A stretch of 64,000 bases of DNA from Pseudomonas farris (GCF_019145235.1 NZ_JAHSTV010000005.1:372001-436000); one strand, 5' to 3'; shown: positions 1 through 10,685, counted from the stretch's first letter. Numbers and translations are program-made. Notes: generated by a model not told the origin, from the sequence alone.

Positions 1-585
1 ACCCGGCATCAGGGCGACCAGCGGCCCATCCGGCAAACCAAGTTCGGCCCGCGCGGCGGCGCGATCAGCCTCAAGCGGAATCGCATCGGCCAGGGAATGG
101 CCGACAAACCGCACCGGCACGCCCTTCTCTTCATAAAATTTAGCTTCGAACGGAAACAGCGTCAGCATCAGGTCGCAACCTTCGCGAATCTTCAGCACCC
201 GCTTCTGCCGCCAGGCCCAGACCGACGGGCTGACGTAATGCACGGTCTTGATCCCGGCCTGACGCAGCTTGAGTTCGATATTGAGGTTGAAATCCGGAGC
301 ATCGATACCGATGAACACGTCCGGCTTCTCGGCGATCAGGTCCGCGATCAGTTTCTTGCGACGCGCCAACAGCTCGCGCAAACGGCCCAGCACTTCCACC
401 AGGCCCATGACAGAAAGGCGTTCCATGGGGAAATACGACGTCAGGCCTTCGGCCTGCATCAGCGGACCGCCGACACCAATGAACTCGACTGCCGGATGCC
501 GAGCCTTGAGCGCGCGCATGAGGCCCGCACCCAGAATGTCACCGGAAGCCTCTCCCGCCACCAGCGCAATACGCAAATTGGCCAT
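1..585 (-). CDS. lpxB: Lipid-A-disaccharide synthase, N-terminal 195 residues (runs off left edge)
   Basis: LpxB condenses UDP-2,3-diacylglucosamine with lipid X to form the lipid A disaccharide at the inner face of the cytoplasmic membrane. The visible N-terminus ([16 protein letters not shown]) carries the glycine-rich opening typical of the family and continues through GVGGPLM, and the frame stays open to base 1. The ATG at 585 begins two bases after the lpxA stop, so the two genes are translated from one message as the last part of the lpxD-fabZ-lpxA-lpxB set. The C-terminal half lies outside the window. Identification is by recognised sequence and gene order. Confidence 0.95.
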   Translation of the reverse strand, partial: MANLRIALVAGEASGDILGAGLMRALKARHPAVEFIGVGGPLMQAEGLTSYFPMERLSVMGLVEVLGRLRELLARRKKLIADLIAEKPDVFIGIDAPDFNLNIELKLRQAGIKTVHYVSPSVWAWRQKRVLKIREGCDLMLTLFPFEAKFYEEKGVPVRFVGHSLADAIPLEADRAAARAELGLPDGPLVALMPG

Positions 586-587
586 GG

Positions 588-1364
588 TTAACGGGTGATG
601 CCGCGGGTCGAAGACTGGATGGAGTCACGGAATACAGCGACTTCCGGGAACTGAAGCGAGGGTTCGGCCAGCTCGGCAAGCGCCTGTTCGACCGTCAGGC
701 CCTGGCGGTAAACCACCTTGTAGGCACGACGTAGCGCGTGGATCGCATCTTCGCTGAAACCGCGACGGCGCAGGCCTTCGAAGTTCATGCTGCGGGCTTC
801 GGCAGGGTTGCCAAATACCGTGACGTAGGCTGGAACGTCCTTGCCAATAGCAGTGCCCATGCCCGAAAAGCTATGGGCCCCAATGTGGCAATACTGGTGA
901 ACCAGGGTAAAACCGGACAGGATCGCCCAGTCTTCAACGTGCACATGGCCCGCCAACGCGGTGTTGTTGACCAAGATGCAGTGGTTGCCGATAACGCTGT
1001 CGTGACCGATGTGGGCATAGGCCATGATCAGGTTGTGATCGCCCAGGGTCGTTTCCGAACGATCCTGAATGGTCCCGCGGTGAATCGTCACGCCTTCGCG
1101 AATGACATTATGGTCACCGACGACCAGACGCGTTTCTTCGCCCTTGTATTTCAAATCGGGCGTGTCCTCGCCTACCGAAGAAAACTGGTAGATGCGGTTG
1201 TGCTTACCGATTCGGGTCGGGCCCTTGAGAATCACATGCGGCCCGATCACTGTCCCCTCGCCGATTTCCACACCTGCGCCGATGATCGACCAAGGGCCGA
1301 CCTCGACGTCGTCGGCCAGAATGGCCGTCGGATCGATGATTGCGCGAGGGTCAATCAAACTCAT
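588..1364 (-). CDS. lpxA: UDP-N-acetylglucosamine O-acyltransferase
   Basis: LpxA transfers an R-3-hydroxyacyl chain from acyl-ACP to the 3-OH of UDP-GlcNAc, the first step of lipid A synthesis. The 258 residues fit the family length. The first two thirds are imperfect hexapeptide repeats that build a left-handed beta helix, and the catalytic His-Asp pair is seen as GHD at residues 120-122 in the segment [13 protein letters not shown]. The helical C-terminal domain follows. Its ATG overlaps the fabZ stop in an ATGA, so translation is probably coupled. Each enzyme of this cluster feeds the same hydroxyacyl-ACP pool. Confidence 0.97.
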   Translation of the reverse strand: MSLIDPRAIIDPTAILADDVEVGPWSIIGAGVEIGEGTVIGPHVILKGPTRIGKHNRIYQFSSVGEDTPDLKYKGEETRLVVGDHNVIREGVTIHRGTIQDRSETTLGDHNLIMAYAHIGHDSVIGNHCILVNNTALAGHVHVEDWAILSGFTLVHQYCHIGAHSFSGMGTAIGKDVPAYVTVFGNPAEARSMNFEGLRRRGFSEDAIHALRRAYKVVYRQGLTVEQALAELAEPSLQFPEVAVFRDSIQSSTRGITR

Positions 1365-1801
1365 AGTTTGCGTTCCGCGCAGATGATTTCAGCGGAGCAG
1401 ACTGGCTTGCCATCGACCGAAGCCTGGCACTCGAACTTCCAGATCTGACGCTTGCAACTGATGAACTTGGCTTCAAGAATCAGTTGATCGCCCGGCAGCA
1501 CCGGCTGACGGAAGCGCAGTTTGTCGGAGCCGACGAAGTAGTAAAGGGTGCCGTCTGCAGGTTTCACATCCAGCATTTTGAAACCAAGGATCCCGGCAGC
1601 CTGAGCCATCGCTTCGATGATCAATACGCCCGGCATGATTGGATGCGCAGGGAAGTGACCATTGAAGAACGGTTCGTTGATGCTGACATTCTTGTAGGCG
1701 CGAATGCGCTTGCCTTCCACATCCAGATCCACGACCCGGTCCACCAGCAGGAACGGGTAACGGTGAGGCAGGTATTCGCGAATCTCGTTGATGTCCATCA
1801 T
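1361..1801 (-). CDS. fabZ: 3-hydroxyacyl-[acyl-carrier-protein] dehydratase
   Basis: FabZ dehydrates 3-hydroxyacyl-ACP in fatty acid elongation and so competes with LpxA and LpxD for substrate. The start is placed at [17 protein letters not shown], which gives 146 residues, the usual size; the 20 codons upstream in frame show no family similarity. The active-site His49 lies in NGHFPAHP and the catalytic Glu63 in LIIEAMAQ, as in other FabZ proteins. The ribosome binding site is not obvious. The 108 bases between lpxD and fabZ contain an imperfect GC-rich hairpin near 1829-1853 whose role is unknown. Confidence 0.96.
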   Translation of the reverse strand: MMDINEIREYLPHRYPFLLVDRVVDLDVEGKRIRAYKNVSINEPFFNGHFPAHPIMPGVLIIEAMAQAAGILGFKMLDVKPADGTLYYFVGSDKLRFRQPVLPGDQLILEAKFISCKRQIWKFECQASVDGKPVCSAEIICAERKL

Positions 1802-1909
1802 TTCGGGGGGAAGCCTATGTAAAGATTGGGAGCGCGCGACTGACGCGCACTCCTCTAGCAAATCAAGGAGGCAGTCTAGCGGCTGTGCACACTTGATATG
1901 GAAATGGTA

Positions 1910-2965
1910 TCAGCCATCTGATGAAGCATTACCGTCAGGGGTCACGTCCCCCACACGCTTTTCCAGCTGTCGTAGTCGTCGCGCGATGTCATCGAGCTGA
2001 CGGATACGGGCCGCGCTTTTGCGCCATTCGGCTGCTGGTTGCATCGCCGTACCGGAAGAATAGGAACCCGGCTCGGTAATCGAGTGGGTCACCATGGTCA
2101 TCCCGGTCAGGAAAACGTTGTCGCAAATCTCGATATGCCCCACCAGCCCTACGCCACCGGCGAGCATGCAATGCTTGCCGATTTTGGTACTGCCGGAGAT
2201 TCCCACACAGGCGGCCATGGCGGTGTGGTCACCGACCTGGACGTTGTGAGCGATCTGAATCTGGTTATCGAGCTTCACACCATTGCCGATAACGGTATCG
2301 GCCAGTGCGCCGCGATCGATAGCGGTATTTACGCCTATTTCCACGTCATCGCCGATCGAGACACCACCGATCTGCGCGATTTTCTGCCAGACACCTTTCT
2401 CGTTGGCAAAACCGAAGCCTTCACCGCCGAGTACGGCACCGGATTGAATCACCACCCGTTTGCCGATGCGCACGTCGTGATACAGCGTGACCCGCGGGGC
2501 CAACCAGCCGCCCTCGCCGATTTCGCAGCGCGCACCGATGAAGCAATGAGCCCCAACGGTCACACCTGCGCCAATACGCGCTGCACTTTCGATCACCGCA
2601 AAAGCACCGATGCTCGCCGCCGGGTCGACCACTGCATCCACTGCCACCACCGCTGTCGGATGAATACCGGCAGGCGCTTTGGGCTTGGGATCGAACAGGT
2701 GGGAAACGCGCGCGTAGGCCAGATACGGATCCGGCACCACCAATGCATCACCGGCAAAACCTTCAGCGTCAGCGGCCTTCAGCAATACGGCTGCGGCCTG
2801 ACTGTCAGCCAGGTATTTACGGTATTGAGGATTTGCCAGAAAGCTCAACTGAGCTGGGCCAGCCTCTTGCAAAGTGGCTAGCCCAGTAATTTCTTTCTTC
2901 GGGTCGCCACGTAAGGTGGCGCCGAGGAACTCGGCCAACTGGCCGAGCTTTATAGTCGCTGTCAT
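1910..2965 (-). CDS. lpxD: UDP-3-O-(3-hydroxyacyl)glucosamine N-acyltransferase
   Basis: LpxD adds the N-linked hydroxyacyl chain in the third step of lipid A synthesis. The 351-residue protein has the N-terminal uridine-binding domain (residues about 1-100), a long run of hexapeptide repeats (about 105-300) and a short C-terminal helix that ends in [12 protein letters not shown]. The catalytic His of the family sits in [11 protein letters not shown]. It starts 3 bases after the skp stop, in the same operon, so the outer-membrane chaperone and lipid A synthesis are expressed together. Confidence 0.97.
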   Translation of the reverse strand: MTATIKLGQLAEFLGATLRGDPKKEITGLATLQEAGPAQLSFLANPQYRKYLADSQAAAVLLKAADAEGFAGDALVVPDPYLAYARVSHLFDPKPKAPAGIHPTAVVAVDAVVDPAASIGAFAVIESAARIGAGVTVGAHCFIGARCEIGEGGWLAPRVTLYHDVRIGKRVVIQSGAVLGGEGFGFANEKGVWQKIAQIGGVSIGDDVEIGVNTAIDRGALADTVIGNGVKLDNQIQIAHNVQVGDHTAMAACVGISGSTKIGKHCMLAGGVGLVGHIEICDNVFLTGMTMVTHSITEPGSYSSGTAMQPAAEWRKSAARIRQLDDIARRLRQLEKRVGDVTPDGNASSDG

Positions 2966-2968
2966 GGG

Positions 2969-3472
2969 TTACTTCAGCTGATTCATGCGCTCGATAACCT
3001 GGCGAGTGATGTCGTACTGAGGCTTGACATCAATCACTGCGCCACGCTCGAAGACCAGGTCAAAAGCACCTTTCTTGATGACTTCTTCCACAGCGCTGTC
3101 CAGTTTCGGCTTGAGCTGTTTCAGCATTTCACGGTCGGCAACGGCCTTGGCTTCGTTCAGTTCCTTGGACTGGAACTGGAAATCACGAGCCTTTTGCTTG
3201 AACTCGAGTTCCAGACGTTCACGCTCGCCTTGCTGCATTTTGTCGCCGCCGGCCATCAGACGGTCCTGGATACCCTTGGCGCTGCTTTCCAGGCTCTTAA
3301 GCTTGGTCAGTTGCGGGCCGAATTTTTTCTCGGCATCCACGGCGTATTTTTTCGCCGCGTCGGATTCCAGCAATGCCATTTGATAATTCAGCACGGCGAT
3401 TTTCATGTCGGCAAAAGCCGGACCTGCTACCAGTACGGTCGCCAGGAGAACCAATTGAGTCAACTTACGCAC
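2969..3472 (-). CDS. skp: Periplasmic chaperone Skp/OmpH
   Basis: Skp is a trimeric periplasmic chaperone that holds unfolded outer-membrane proteins on their way to BamA, its upstream neighbour here. The 167-residue product begins with a signal peptide (MRKLTQLVLLATVLVAGPAFA, cleavage after about residue 21). The rest is rich in Lys, Glu, Ala and Gln and forms the long alpha-helical tentacles of the family, with a conserved C-terminal strand around VIDVKPQYDIT. Gene order bamA-skp-lpxD is widespread in proteobacteria. The only other common name is ompH. Confidence 0.94.
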   Translation of the reverse strand: MRKLTQLVLLATVLVAGPAFADMKIAVLNYQMALLESDAAKKYAVDAEKKFGPQLTKLKSLESSAKGIQDRLMAGGDKMQQGERERLELEFKQKARDFQFQSKELNEAKAVADREMLKQLKPKLDSAVEEVIKKGAFDLVFERGAVIDVKPQYDITRQVIERMNQLK

Positions 3473-3517
3473 GATGCACTCCTACAAAATCCATTGTCGT
3501 TATCTTGGGTCAGACGC

Positions 3518-5893
3518 TTAGAACGTCTGGCCGAGGGAGAATTGGAACACTTGAGTCTCAGCGTCATCCGGTTTCTTGATCGGCATGGCCAACGCGAAGC
3601 TCAAAGGACCCAGTGCGGTAACCCAGGTCACGCCGACACCGACGGAACTGGCCATGTTGCTCAGGCTGATGTCGTTGCACTGCGTATTGGACTTGGAACC
3701 GTCAGCATTCCTGGTCTCTTTGCACGTCGAGTCGAACACGTTACCCACGTCCCAGAATACCGAAGTACGCAGGGAGCGCTGATCCTTGACGAACGGCAGA
3801 GGGAACAGAACCTCAACACCGCCCTGGATCAGGACATTACCACCGAATGGCAGTGGATCCTGGTCCGGGTCGACCGACGTCCCCGGGTTTTTACCGGTAC
3901 TTGGTGTACTGCGAGGCCCCAGAGTACTGTCCTTGAAGCCACGCACCGAGTTGAAACCACCGGCGTAATAGTTTTCATAGAACGGCAAGCCATCGGTCGA
4001 ACCGTAACCATCGCCATAGCCCAGCTCGGTGTGCAGACGCATGGTGTAGTTTTCGGACAATGGCTGGAACAGCTGGCCACGGTAATCGAGCTTGAAGAAC
4101 GACAAGTCGCTGCCAGGGGTGGTGGTTTCCAGAGTCAGGCTCTGAGAACGACCACGGGTCGCCAGCACGCCTTTGTTCAAAGTGGACTCGGACCAACCGG
4201 CCGAAGCCTTGAAGTTCAGGTAGCTGTCGCCCTCGCGGTTAACGAAGTCGAAAATCTCGTCAACGGTGTACTGGCCGGTCTTGATATCGTCCTGTTGCGC
4301 GGTCAGACCGAAGGTCAGGCGCGAAGTCTCGCTGATCGGGTAGCCGACGCTCACGCCCGCACCCAGGCTGTCTACGGCATAGCTGGCCACGTCGACATCG
4401 AGGTCGTCATAGTCTGTGGTGCGATAGAAAGCGTTGTAACCCAGGCTCACACCATCAGCAGTCCAGTAGGGGTCGACATAACCGAAGTTATAGCGGCTCT
4501 GGTATTCACTGCGAGTCAAACCGATGCTGACCTTGTTACCGGTACCCAGGAAGTTGTTCTGGGTGATCGAACCACCGAGGATCAGACCGGCACTCTGGGC
4601 GAAGCCGACGCTCGCGGTAATCGAGCCGGAGGCCTGTTCTTCAACGCTGTAGTTCACATCAACCTGGTCGTCTACGCCCGGCACGGCCGGCGTTTCGACG
4701 TTGACTTCCTTGAAGAAGCCCAGACGCTCCAGACGGGTTTTGGATTGGTCGATCAGGTAAGTCGAAGCCCAACCACCTTCCATCTGACGCATTTCACGGC
4801 GCAGCACTTCGTCTTCGGACTTGGTGTTGCCGCGGAAGTTGATACGGTTCACGTAAGCACGCTTGCCCGGATCGACAGCGAACGTGATGTCGACCGTGTG
4901 GTCGTCATCGTGAGGCTGAGGCACGCCGTTGACGTTGGCGAAGGTGTAACCCTCGTTACCCAGGCGACGGGTAATCAGTTCGGACGTGGTGGTCATCAGC
5001 TTGCGCGAGAACACCTGGCCTTTTTGAACCAGCAGCAGGGACTTGACCTGGTCTTCAGGCACTTTCAGGTCACCGCTGAGCTTGACGTCACGAACGGTGT
5101 ACTTCTCGCCTTCGTTGACGTTGACGGTGATGTAGACGTGTTTCTTGTCCGGAGTGATGGACACCTGGGTCGAAGCGATATCCATATTGATATAGCCGCG
5201 ATCCAGATAGTAGGAACGCAGACGCTCCAGGTCACCGGAGAGTTTTTCACGAGCGTACTTGTCATCGTTCTTGAAGAACGACAGCCAGTTGCTGGTTTTG
5301 AGTTCGAACAGGTCGATCAGGTCTTCATCAGGAAAAACCGTGTTACCCACCACGTTGATGTGCTGGATAGCTGCAACGGTGCCTTCGTTGATGTTGACCT
5401 TCAGGCCCACGCGGTTACGCGGCTGCGGCACCACTTCGGTATCGACGGTGGCCGAGTAACGGCCCTGAGCGACGTATTGACGCTGCAGCTCGTTACGCAC
5501 ACCTTCAAGGGTGGCGCGCTGGAAGATCTCGCCTTCGGCCAGACCGGATTGTTTGAGGCCCTTCATCAGGTCTTCAGTGGAGATCGCCTTGTTGCCTTCG
5601 ATCTCGATACTGGCGACCGACGGACGCTCGACTACAGTGATAACGAGGACGTTGCCATCGCGACCCAGCTGGATATCTTGAAAGAACCCGGTTTTGAACA
5701 ACGCACGAGTGGATTCCACCAGGCGACGATCATCCGCCTGTTCGCCGACGTTCAACGGCAAGGCACCAAAGACGCTACCCGCGGAGACCCGCTGGAGGCC
5801 ATTGACGCGAATATCAGAGATAGTGAAGGACTCGGCGTGAACTTCGGCGATCATCAATACGGTGAGAACCGCAGTTAGCAGCAGACGTTTCAT
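3518..5893 (-). CDS. bamA: Outer-membrane protein assembly factor BamA
   Basis: BamA is the central beta barrel of the Bam complex, which inserts beta-barrel proteins into the outer membrane. The start at MKRLLLTAVLTVLMIAEVHA gives 791 residues and a clear signal peptide; an AAAGGA ribosome site lies just upstream, whereas the 20 codons further upstream look non-coding. Five POTRA domains fill residues about 22-425, followed by a 16-strand barrel. The barrel contains the conserved VRGF motif (FNSVRGFKDSTLG) and ends in a terminal Phe (FSLGQTF), the outer-membrane insertion signal. It lies between rseP and skp. Confidence 0.98.
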   Translation of the reverse strand: MKRLLLTAVLTVLMIAEVHAESFTISDIRVNGLQRVSAGSVFGALPLNVGEQADDRRLVESTRALFKTGFFQDIQLGRDGNVLVITVVERPSVASIEIEGNKAISTEDLMKGLKQSGLAEGEIFQRATLEGVRNELQRQYVAQGRYSATVDTEVVPQPRNRVGLKVNINEGTVAAIQHINVVGNTVFPDEDLIDLFELKTSNWLSFFKNDDKYAREKLSGDLERLRSYYLDRGYINMDIASTQVSITPDKKHVYITVNVNEGEKYTVRDVKLSGDLKVPEDQVKSLLLVQKGQVFSRKLMTTTSELITRRLGNEGYTFANVNGVPQPHDDDHTVDITFAVDPGKRAYVNRINFRGNTKSEDEVLRREMRQMEGGWASTYLIDQSKTRLERLGFFKEVNVETPAVPGVDDQVDVNYSVEEQASGSITASVGFAQSAGLILGGSITQNNFLGTGNKVSIGLTRSEYQSRYNFGYVDPYWTADGVSLGYNAFYRTTDYDDLDVDVASYAVDSLGAGVSVGYPISETSRLTFGLTAQQDDIKTGQYTVDEIFDFVNREGDSYLNFKASAGWSESTLNKGVLATRGRSQSLTLETTTPGSDLSFFKLDYRGQLFQPLSENYTMRLHTELGYGDGYGSTDGLPFYENYYAGGFNSVRGFKDSTLGPRSTPSTGKNPGTSVDPDQDPLPFGGNVLIQGGVEVLFPLPFVKDQRSLRTSVFWDVGNVFDSTCKETRNADGSKSNTQCNDISLSNMASSVGVGVTWVTALGPLSFALAMPIKKPDDAETQVFQFSLGQTF

Positions 5894-5921
5894 GAAGTCC
5901 TTTCTTATTCCAACTGGCAAT

Positions 5922-5945
5922 AAAAACTGCCGCAAAATGCGGCAG
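5922..5945 (-). terminator. Terminator-like hairpin between rseP and bamA
   Basis: Read on the minus strand, a perfect 7-bp stem CTGCCGC/GCGGCAG with a 5-base loop (ATTTT) is followed directly by five T residues. It has the form of an intrinsic terminator and sits in the 72 bases between rseP and bamA, within what is usually considered one operon. It may stop a share of transcripts so that bamA depends partly on its own promoter. Confidence 0.65.
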
Positions 5946-5965
5946 ATTCGCAATTCAGCGAAGCG

Positions 5966-7318
5966 TTACAGTCGACCCAGATCATTGACCAGAGCAAGTA
6001 ACATCACCCCGACCACCAAACTGATTCCGATCTGTATCCCCCAACCTTGCACCCGATCCGACAAGGGACGACCACGCGCCCACTCGATCAGATAAAACAA
6101 CAAATGCCCCCCATCCAGTACAGGAATGGGCAACAAATTCAGAACCCCCAAGCTAATACTCAGATAAGCAAGGAAATTCAGGAAATCAGCGACGCCCGAC
6201 TGGGCAGAAGCGCCCGCCACTTTAGCAATGGTTATCGGTCCACTCAAGTTTTTTACCGAGAGCTCACCGAACAACATTTTCTTGAGCGAATCGAGGGTCA
6301 GTACGCTCATGGTCCAGGTACGTCGGGCACCCTCGCCAATCGCAGCCACCGGACCGTAACTGACTTCGCGAATCATCTCTGGTGGCCAATCGACCGCTTT
6401 CACCCCGGCGCCCAGATAACCACTGGGTGACTTGCTCTCGCCGCGAGCGGCCAACGTCACAGGGACGTCGATTTGAGCACCATCGCGCTCGACACGCAGC
6501 ATGATTTTGGTATCCGGATGCATACGGACGATATCGACTACTTGCTGCCAGTCGTCCAGCGCCTTGCCATCAAGGGCCAACAAGCGGTCACCCGGCTTCA
6601 GGCCCGCAGCCTTCGCCGGCCCTTTCGGATCAAATTCGGCCAGGACTGGAGGCAACGCCGGACGCCAAGGACGAATACCCAGCGAGCGAATCGGATCTGG
6701 CTCCTCAGCACCCTTGAGCCACTTGTCCAGCACCAGCTCACGGGGTGAGTCCACCGTGGAGCCCTGTTCGCGGACCAGCAATTGAAGGGAACCGCTCTCA
6801 CCCAGACGACGGATCAGCTGCAGGTTCACCGCGGCCCAACCGGAGGTTGGCTCGCCATCGATGGCCATAATTTCCTGGCCCGGGCTCAAACCTGCCTTGG
6901 AGGCAATACTGCCGGACTCGACCGCACCGATAACCGGCCGCACCTGCTCGCTGCCCAGCATTGCCAATGCCCAGAAAAACACCATTGCCAATAGAAAGTT
7001 GGCGATCGGGCCGGCTGCAACGATGGCGATGCGCTGACGGACAGATTTGCGATTGAAGGATTGATCGACCTGATCGGCCGGGACCTCGCCTTCGCGCTCG
7101 TCGAGCATTTTCACGTAGCCACCCAACGGGATGGCGGCGATCACGAATTCAGTGCCTTTGCTGTCGTGCCAGCGCAGCAGCGGCATACCGAAGCCCACGG
7201 AGAAACGCAGCACTTTGACCCCACAGCGACGCGCGACCCAGAAATGGCCGAACTCGTGGAAGGTAACCAGCACACCCAGCGCTACCAGGGTGCCGACAAT
7301 CATATAGAGCGCGCTCAT
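5966..7318 (-). CDS. rseP: Site-2 protease RseP (MucP)
   Basis: RseP is an inner-membrane zinc metalloprotease that makes the second cut in the anti-sigma factor (RseA in E. coli, MucA in Pseudomonas), releasing the envelope-stress sigma factor. Starting at MSALYMIVGTLVALG, with GGAG upstream, it has 450 residues. The first membrane helix carries the HEFGH zinc motif (residues 22-26), two PDZ domains occupy about 110-310, and the third zinc ligand is in the C-terminal motif VLDGGHL. A FSVGFG element follows the first helix as in the family. It lies between dxr and bamA. Confidence 0.97.
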   Translation of the reverse strand: MSALYMIVGTLVALGVLVTFHEFGHFWVARRCGVKVLRFSVGFGMPLLRWHDSKGTEFVIAAIPLGGYVKMLDEREGEVPADQVDQSFNRKSVRQRIAIVAAGPIANFLLAMVFFWALAMLGSEQVRPVIGAVESGSIASKAGLSPGQEIMAIDGEPTSGWAAVNLQLIRRLGESGSLQLLVREQGSTVDSPRELVLDKWLKGAEEPDPIRSLGIRPWRPALPPVLAEFDPKGPAKAAGLKPGDRLLALDGKALDDWQQVVDIVRMHPDTKIMLRVERDGAQIDVPVTLAARGESKSPSGYLGAGVKAVDWPPEMIREVSYGPVAAIGEGARRTWTMSVLTLDSLKKMLFGELSVKNLSGPITIAKVAGASAQSGVADFLNFLAYLSISLGVLNLLPIPVLDGGHLLFYLIEWARGRPLSDRVQGWGIQIGISLVVGVMLLALVNDLGRL

Positions 7319-7368
7319 GTATTTTCTCCGCAACTATCGGTGCTGCATGGGGCAACGTATTGCAGCAC

Positions 7369-8559
7369 TTATCGCCCGTGACGGCTCAGCCATTGCCCGG
7401 CCAGTACCCGTGCTTTCGCATCAGCCGTAAACACTGCCTCGAGATCATCTACCGCAACCACAGGCTCGAGGTTCAACACTTCCTCGATAATACTCGCGAT
7501 TTCCAGGTAGCGAACCCGTCCGTCGAGAAAGGCCGCCACAGCCACTTCATTCGCGGCATTGAGCATGGCCGGCGCGCTGTTGCCAGCCTCGGCGGCTTGA
7601 CGCGCAAGGCGCAGGCAAGGGAAACGTTCTTCATCCGGCGCCTGGAAATCCAGGCGAGCGATGGCAAACAGGTCCAGCGGCGCAACACCCGAGTCGATTC
7701 GCTCTGGCCAGGCCAGGGCATTGGCAATCGGTGTGCGCATGTCCGGATTGCCCAACTGCGCCAACACTGAGCCATCGACGTAGTCGACCAGCGAATGAAT
7801 CACGCTCTGCGGGTGAATCACCACTTCGACCTGGGAAGGCGTGGCGTCGAACAGCCAGCAGGCCTCGATCAGCTCGAGCCCTTTGTTCATCATGCTGGCC
7901 GAATCCACCGAAATTTTGCGCCCCATGGACCAATTCGGGTGCGCACACGCTTGCTCGGGGGAAACATGCGCCAGCTCGACCATTGGCGTCTGCCGGAACG
8001 GGCCGCCAGAGGCTGTCAGTAAAATCCGGCGCACACCGACCGCACCAAGTCCACGGGCGAAATCCTGTGGCATGCACTGGAAAATCGCGTTGTGCTCGCT
8101 GTCGATCGGCAGCAGCACTGAACCGCTTTTGCGCACGGCCTGCATGAACAGCGCACCGGACATCACCAGTGCTTCTTTATTGGCCAGAAGAATTTTCTTG
8201 CCGGCCTCGACCGCCGCCAGGGTCGGACGCAAGCCTGCAGCACCAACAATGGCCGCCATCACCGCATCGACTTCCGGATCGGAGGCGACCTGACACAAGC
8301 CCTCCTCCCCCACCAGAACGCGGGTCGACAGACCGGCCGCGCGCAAATCGTCCTGCAAGCCCCGGGCAGCGGCAGATTCCGGCACGACCGCGAAGCGCGG
8401 CGAATGACGCACACACAGCGCCAGCAACTCACTCAAACGAGTGAAACCGCTCAAGGCGAAAACCTGATAACGCTCGGGATGACGGGCAATGACGTCGAGA
8501 GTACTCAGACCAATCGAACCGGTCGCTCCCAGCACGGTAATCTGTTGTGGGCGGCTCAT
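7369..8559 (-). CDS. dxr: 1-deoxy-D-xylulose 5-phosphate reductoisomerase
   Basis: Dxr (IspC) converts DXP to 2-C-methyl-erythritol 4-phosphate with NADPH, the committed step of the MEP isoprenoid pathway that supplies UppS two genes upstream. The start [17 protein letters not shown] at 8559 overlaps the cdsA stop in an ATGA and gives 396 residues; a GTG four codons upstream is possible but less likely. The NADPH motif GATGSIG is at residues 11-17. The metal-binding region [10 protein letters not shown] and the flexible-loop region around [19 protein letters not shown] are present. Confidence 0.97.
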   Translation of the reverse strand: MSRPQQITVLGATGSIGLSTLDVIARHPERYQVFALSGFTRLSELLALCVRHSPRFAVVPESAAARGLQDDLRAAGLSTRVLVGEEGLCQVASDPEVDAVMAAIVGAAGLRPTLAAVEAGKKILLANKEALVMSGALFMQAVRKSGSVLLPIDSEHNAIFQCMPQDFARGLGAVGVRRILLTASGGPFRQTPMVELAHVSPEQACAHPNWSMGRKISVDSASMMNKGLELIEACWLFDATPSQVEVVIHPQSVIHSLVDYVDGSVLAQLGNPDMRTPIANALAWPERIDSGVAPLDLFAIARLDFQAPDEERFPCLRLARQAAEAGNSAPAMLNAANEVAVAAFLDGRVRYLEIASIIEEVLNLEPVVAVDDLEAVFTADAKARVLAGQWLSRHGR

Positions 8560-9359
8560 GCTGCCATCCACAGCAGCACAGCGAATACCGGAATCGCCGC
8601 CGTCAGGCTATCGATGCGGTCCAGGACGCCGCCGTGGCCGGGCAGCAGATTACTGCTGTCCTTGATCCCCGACTGGCGCTTGAACATGCTTTCGGTGAGG
8701 TCGCCCACCACTGAAATGAATACGATAATTGCGGCACCGAACAGGCCCATCAGCATCTGAGCAAAACTCCAGTCCCGCACAAAACCGACGATTGCTGTAA
8801 TCACCAGACTCAGCAACAAGCCACCGTACACGCCTTCCCAGCTCTTGCCAGGGCTGACCTGTGGCGCCAGTTTGCGCTTGCCGAAGGCCCGGCCGGAAAA
8901 GTACGCACCGATATCAGCACCCCAGACCAGCACCATCACCGCCATGATCAGCCAGTTACCCAAGGGCTCCTGCTTGATCAACACCAGACCTTGCCAGGCG
9001 GGTAACAGAATCAACAAACCGATTACCAGCTTGCAGGCTGCGCTAGCCCAGTGTTCGCTGGACTGTGGATAAGTCAACACCAAGTACGTGGCCACGCCCC
9101 ACCAGAGCACCGAAGCGCCCAACACCCAAGGCGCGAGCCCCGGCAGGATGTGCATGACAAACAGCATCAACGCGACCACAGCTGCATAGGCAACGCGGAT
9201 CGACTGAGCAGTGAAACCTGCCAGGCGCGCCCACTCCCATGCCCCGAGCGTCACCACCAGCCCGATGAACAGCGCAAAACCGGACCCTTCGAGCAGGAAA
9301 AACCCGCCCAAGGCGATCGGCAGCAGGATCAGCGCCGTGATGATTCGTTGTTTAAGCAT
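8556..9359 (-). CDS. cdsA: Phosphatidate cytidylyltransferase
   Basis: CdsA makes CDP-diacylglycerol from phosphatidate and CTP, the branch point for all phospholipids. The 267-residue protein is a polytopic membrane protein with about eight hydrophobic segments. The family signature near the C-terminus is clear in [18 protein letters not shown] followed by LDRIDSL. Its start shares one base with the uppS stop and its stop overlaps the dxr start, so the three genes are tightly packed and probably translationally coupled. Confidence 0.96.
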   Translation of the reverse strand: MLKQRIITALILLPIALGGFFLLEGSGFALFIGLVVTLGAWEWARLAGFTAQSIRVAYAAVVALMLFVMHILPGLAPWVLGASVLWWGVATYLVLTYPQSSEHWASAACKLVIGLLILLPAWQGLVLIKQEPLGNWLIMAVMVLVWGADIGAYFSGRAFGKRKLAPQVSPGKSWEGVYGGLLLSLVITAIVGFVRDWSFAQMLMGLFGAAIIVFISVVGDLTESMFKRQSGIKDSSNLLPGHGGVLDRIDSLTAAIPVFAVLLWMAA

Positions 9360-10114
9360 TAAACCCGGGCTCCAGCCTCGACCTGCTCGCTCGTTTTACC
9401 GAAGCGACGCTGGCGAGAAGCGAAATCAGCTAGCGCATTGCGCATGGCGTCGTGTTTGAAGTCCGGCCAGAACAGGTCGGAGAAGTACAACTCGGCGTAA
9501 GCCAGTTGCCACAGCAGGAAGTTGCTGATGCGATGCTCGCCACCGGTACGGATGCACAAGTCCGGCAACGGCAGATCACCGGTCGCCAGACAGGTTTGCA
9601 GCAGCTCAGGGGTAATGTCCTCCGGACGCAGATGCCCGGCCTGAACTTCTCGGGCCAGGCGCTGCGCGGCTTGCGCGATATCCCACTGACCGCCGTAGTT
9701 GGCGGCGATCTGCAGGACAAAGCGGTTGGCACCGACAGTCATCGCCTCGGCTTCGCGCATGGCGGCCTGAAGCTCCGGGTGAAAACGCGAACGATCGCCA
9801 ATGATGCGCAAACTGATGTTGTTGTCGTTGAGGCGCTTGGCCTCGCGACGCAACGCCTTGAAGAACAAATCCATCAAGGCACTGACCTCATCGGCCGGGC
9901 GCTGCCAGTTCTCGCTGGAGAAGGCGAACAAGGTCAGTACTTCGACCTTGGCCTCGGCACACACCTCGATTACCGCACGCACTGCATCCACACCCGCTTT
10001 ATGCCCGGCGACACCCGGCATAAAGCGTTTTTTCGCCCAGCGATTATTACCATCCATGATGATCGCGACATGGCGCGGCACCGCGGACGGCGCAGTCTGC
10101 TTTGTCTTATCCAT
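9359..10114 (-). CDS. uppS: Undecaprenyl diphosphate synthase (cis-prenyltransferase)
   Basis: UppS extends farnesyl diphosphate with eight cis isoprene units to give the C55 carrier lipid used for peptidoglycan and O-antigen. The 251-residue product contains the conserved first motif HVAIIMDGNNRWAKKR with the catalytic Asp, the motif VEVLTLFAFSSENWQRP, and the C-terminal signature LCIRTGGEHRISNFLLWQ with the substrate-binding Arg residues. It begins 13 bases after frr and runs into cdsA. Confidence 0.97.
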   Translation of the reverse strand: MDKTKQTAPSAVPRHVAIIMDGNNRWAKKRFMPGVAGHKAGVDAVRAVIEVCAEAKVEVLTLFAFSSENWQRPADEVSALMDLFFKALRREAKRLNDNNISLRIIGDRSRFHPELQAAMREAEAMTVGANRFVLQIAANYGGQWDIAQAAQRLAREVQAGHLRPEDITPELLQTCLATGDLPLPDLCIRTGGEHRISNFLLWQLAYAELYFSDLFWPDFKHDAMRNALADFASRQRRFGKTSEQVEAGARV

Positions 10115-10127
10115 TAAAACGTGACCC

Positions 10128-10685
10128 TTATACGGCCATCAGGTCTTTTTCTTTCTGCGCCAAATTCGCGTCGATTTCAGCCACGTACTTTTTGGTCAGA
10201 TCATCAATTTCGCCAGTAGCGCGACGTTCTTCGTCTTCGCTGATTTCCTTTTCCTTGACCAGATCCTTGAGCTGGCTGTTCGCATCACGACGGATGTTGC
10301 GCACCGCAACACGGGCATCTTCAGCGACATCGCGAGCCTGCTTGGTGAAGCCCTTGCGGGTTTCTTCGGTCAGGGCCGGCATGGAGATCAGCAGCAACTC
10401 ACCCAGGTTGGTCGGGTTGAGGTTCAGACCCGCGCTACCGATGGCTTTGTCGACGGCACCCAGCATGTTGCGCTCGAAGGCAACTACTTGCAGGGTACGG
10501 GCGTCTTTAACGGTGATGTTCGCCACCTGTTTGATCGGAGTATCGGAGCCGTAGTACGGAACCATCACACCTTCCAGAATGCTTGGGTGCGCCTGGCCCG
10601 TACGAATACGACCGAAGTTATGCGCCAGCGATTCCACGGATTTTTTCATGCGCTCTTGAGCGTCTTTCTTGATTTCGTTGATCAT
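10128..10685 (-). CDS. frr: Ribosome recycling factor
   Basis: RRF works with EF-G to split post-termination ribosomes. The 185-residue length is exactly the family size. The protein is mostly a three-helix bundle with an inserted small domain; conserved parts are [20 protein letters not shown] near the N-terminus and [20 protein letters not shown] in the second half. Its ATG overlaps the pyrH stop by 4 bases (ATGA), consistent with the widespread pyrH-frr pairing. Confidence 0.98.
   Translation of the reverse strand: MINEIKKDAQERMKKSVESLAHNFGRIRTGQAHPSILEGVMVPYYGSDTPIKQVANITVKDARTLQVVAFERNMLGAVDKAIGSAGLNLNPTNLGELLLISMPALTEETRKGFTKQARDVAEDARVAVRNIRRDANSQLKDLVKEKEISEDEERRATGEIDDLTKKYVAEIDANLAQKEKDLMAV

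Noticed and set aside
3194..5878. An 894-codon open frame on the plus strand, opposite bamA
   Set aside because: bamA is certain from its POTRA and barrel sequence. The antisense product has no family features and the same mirror-image composition.
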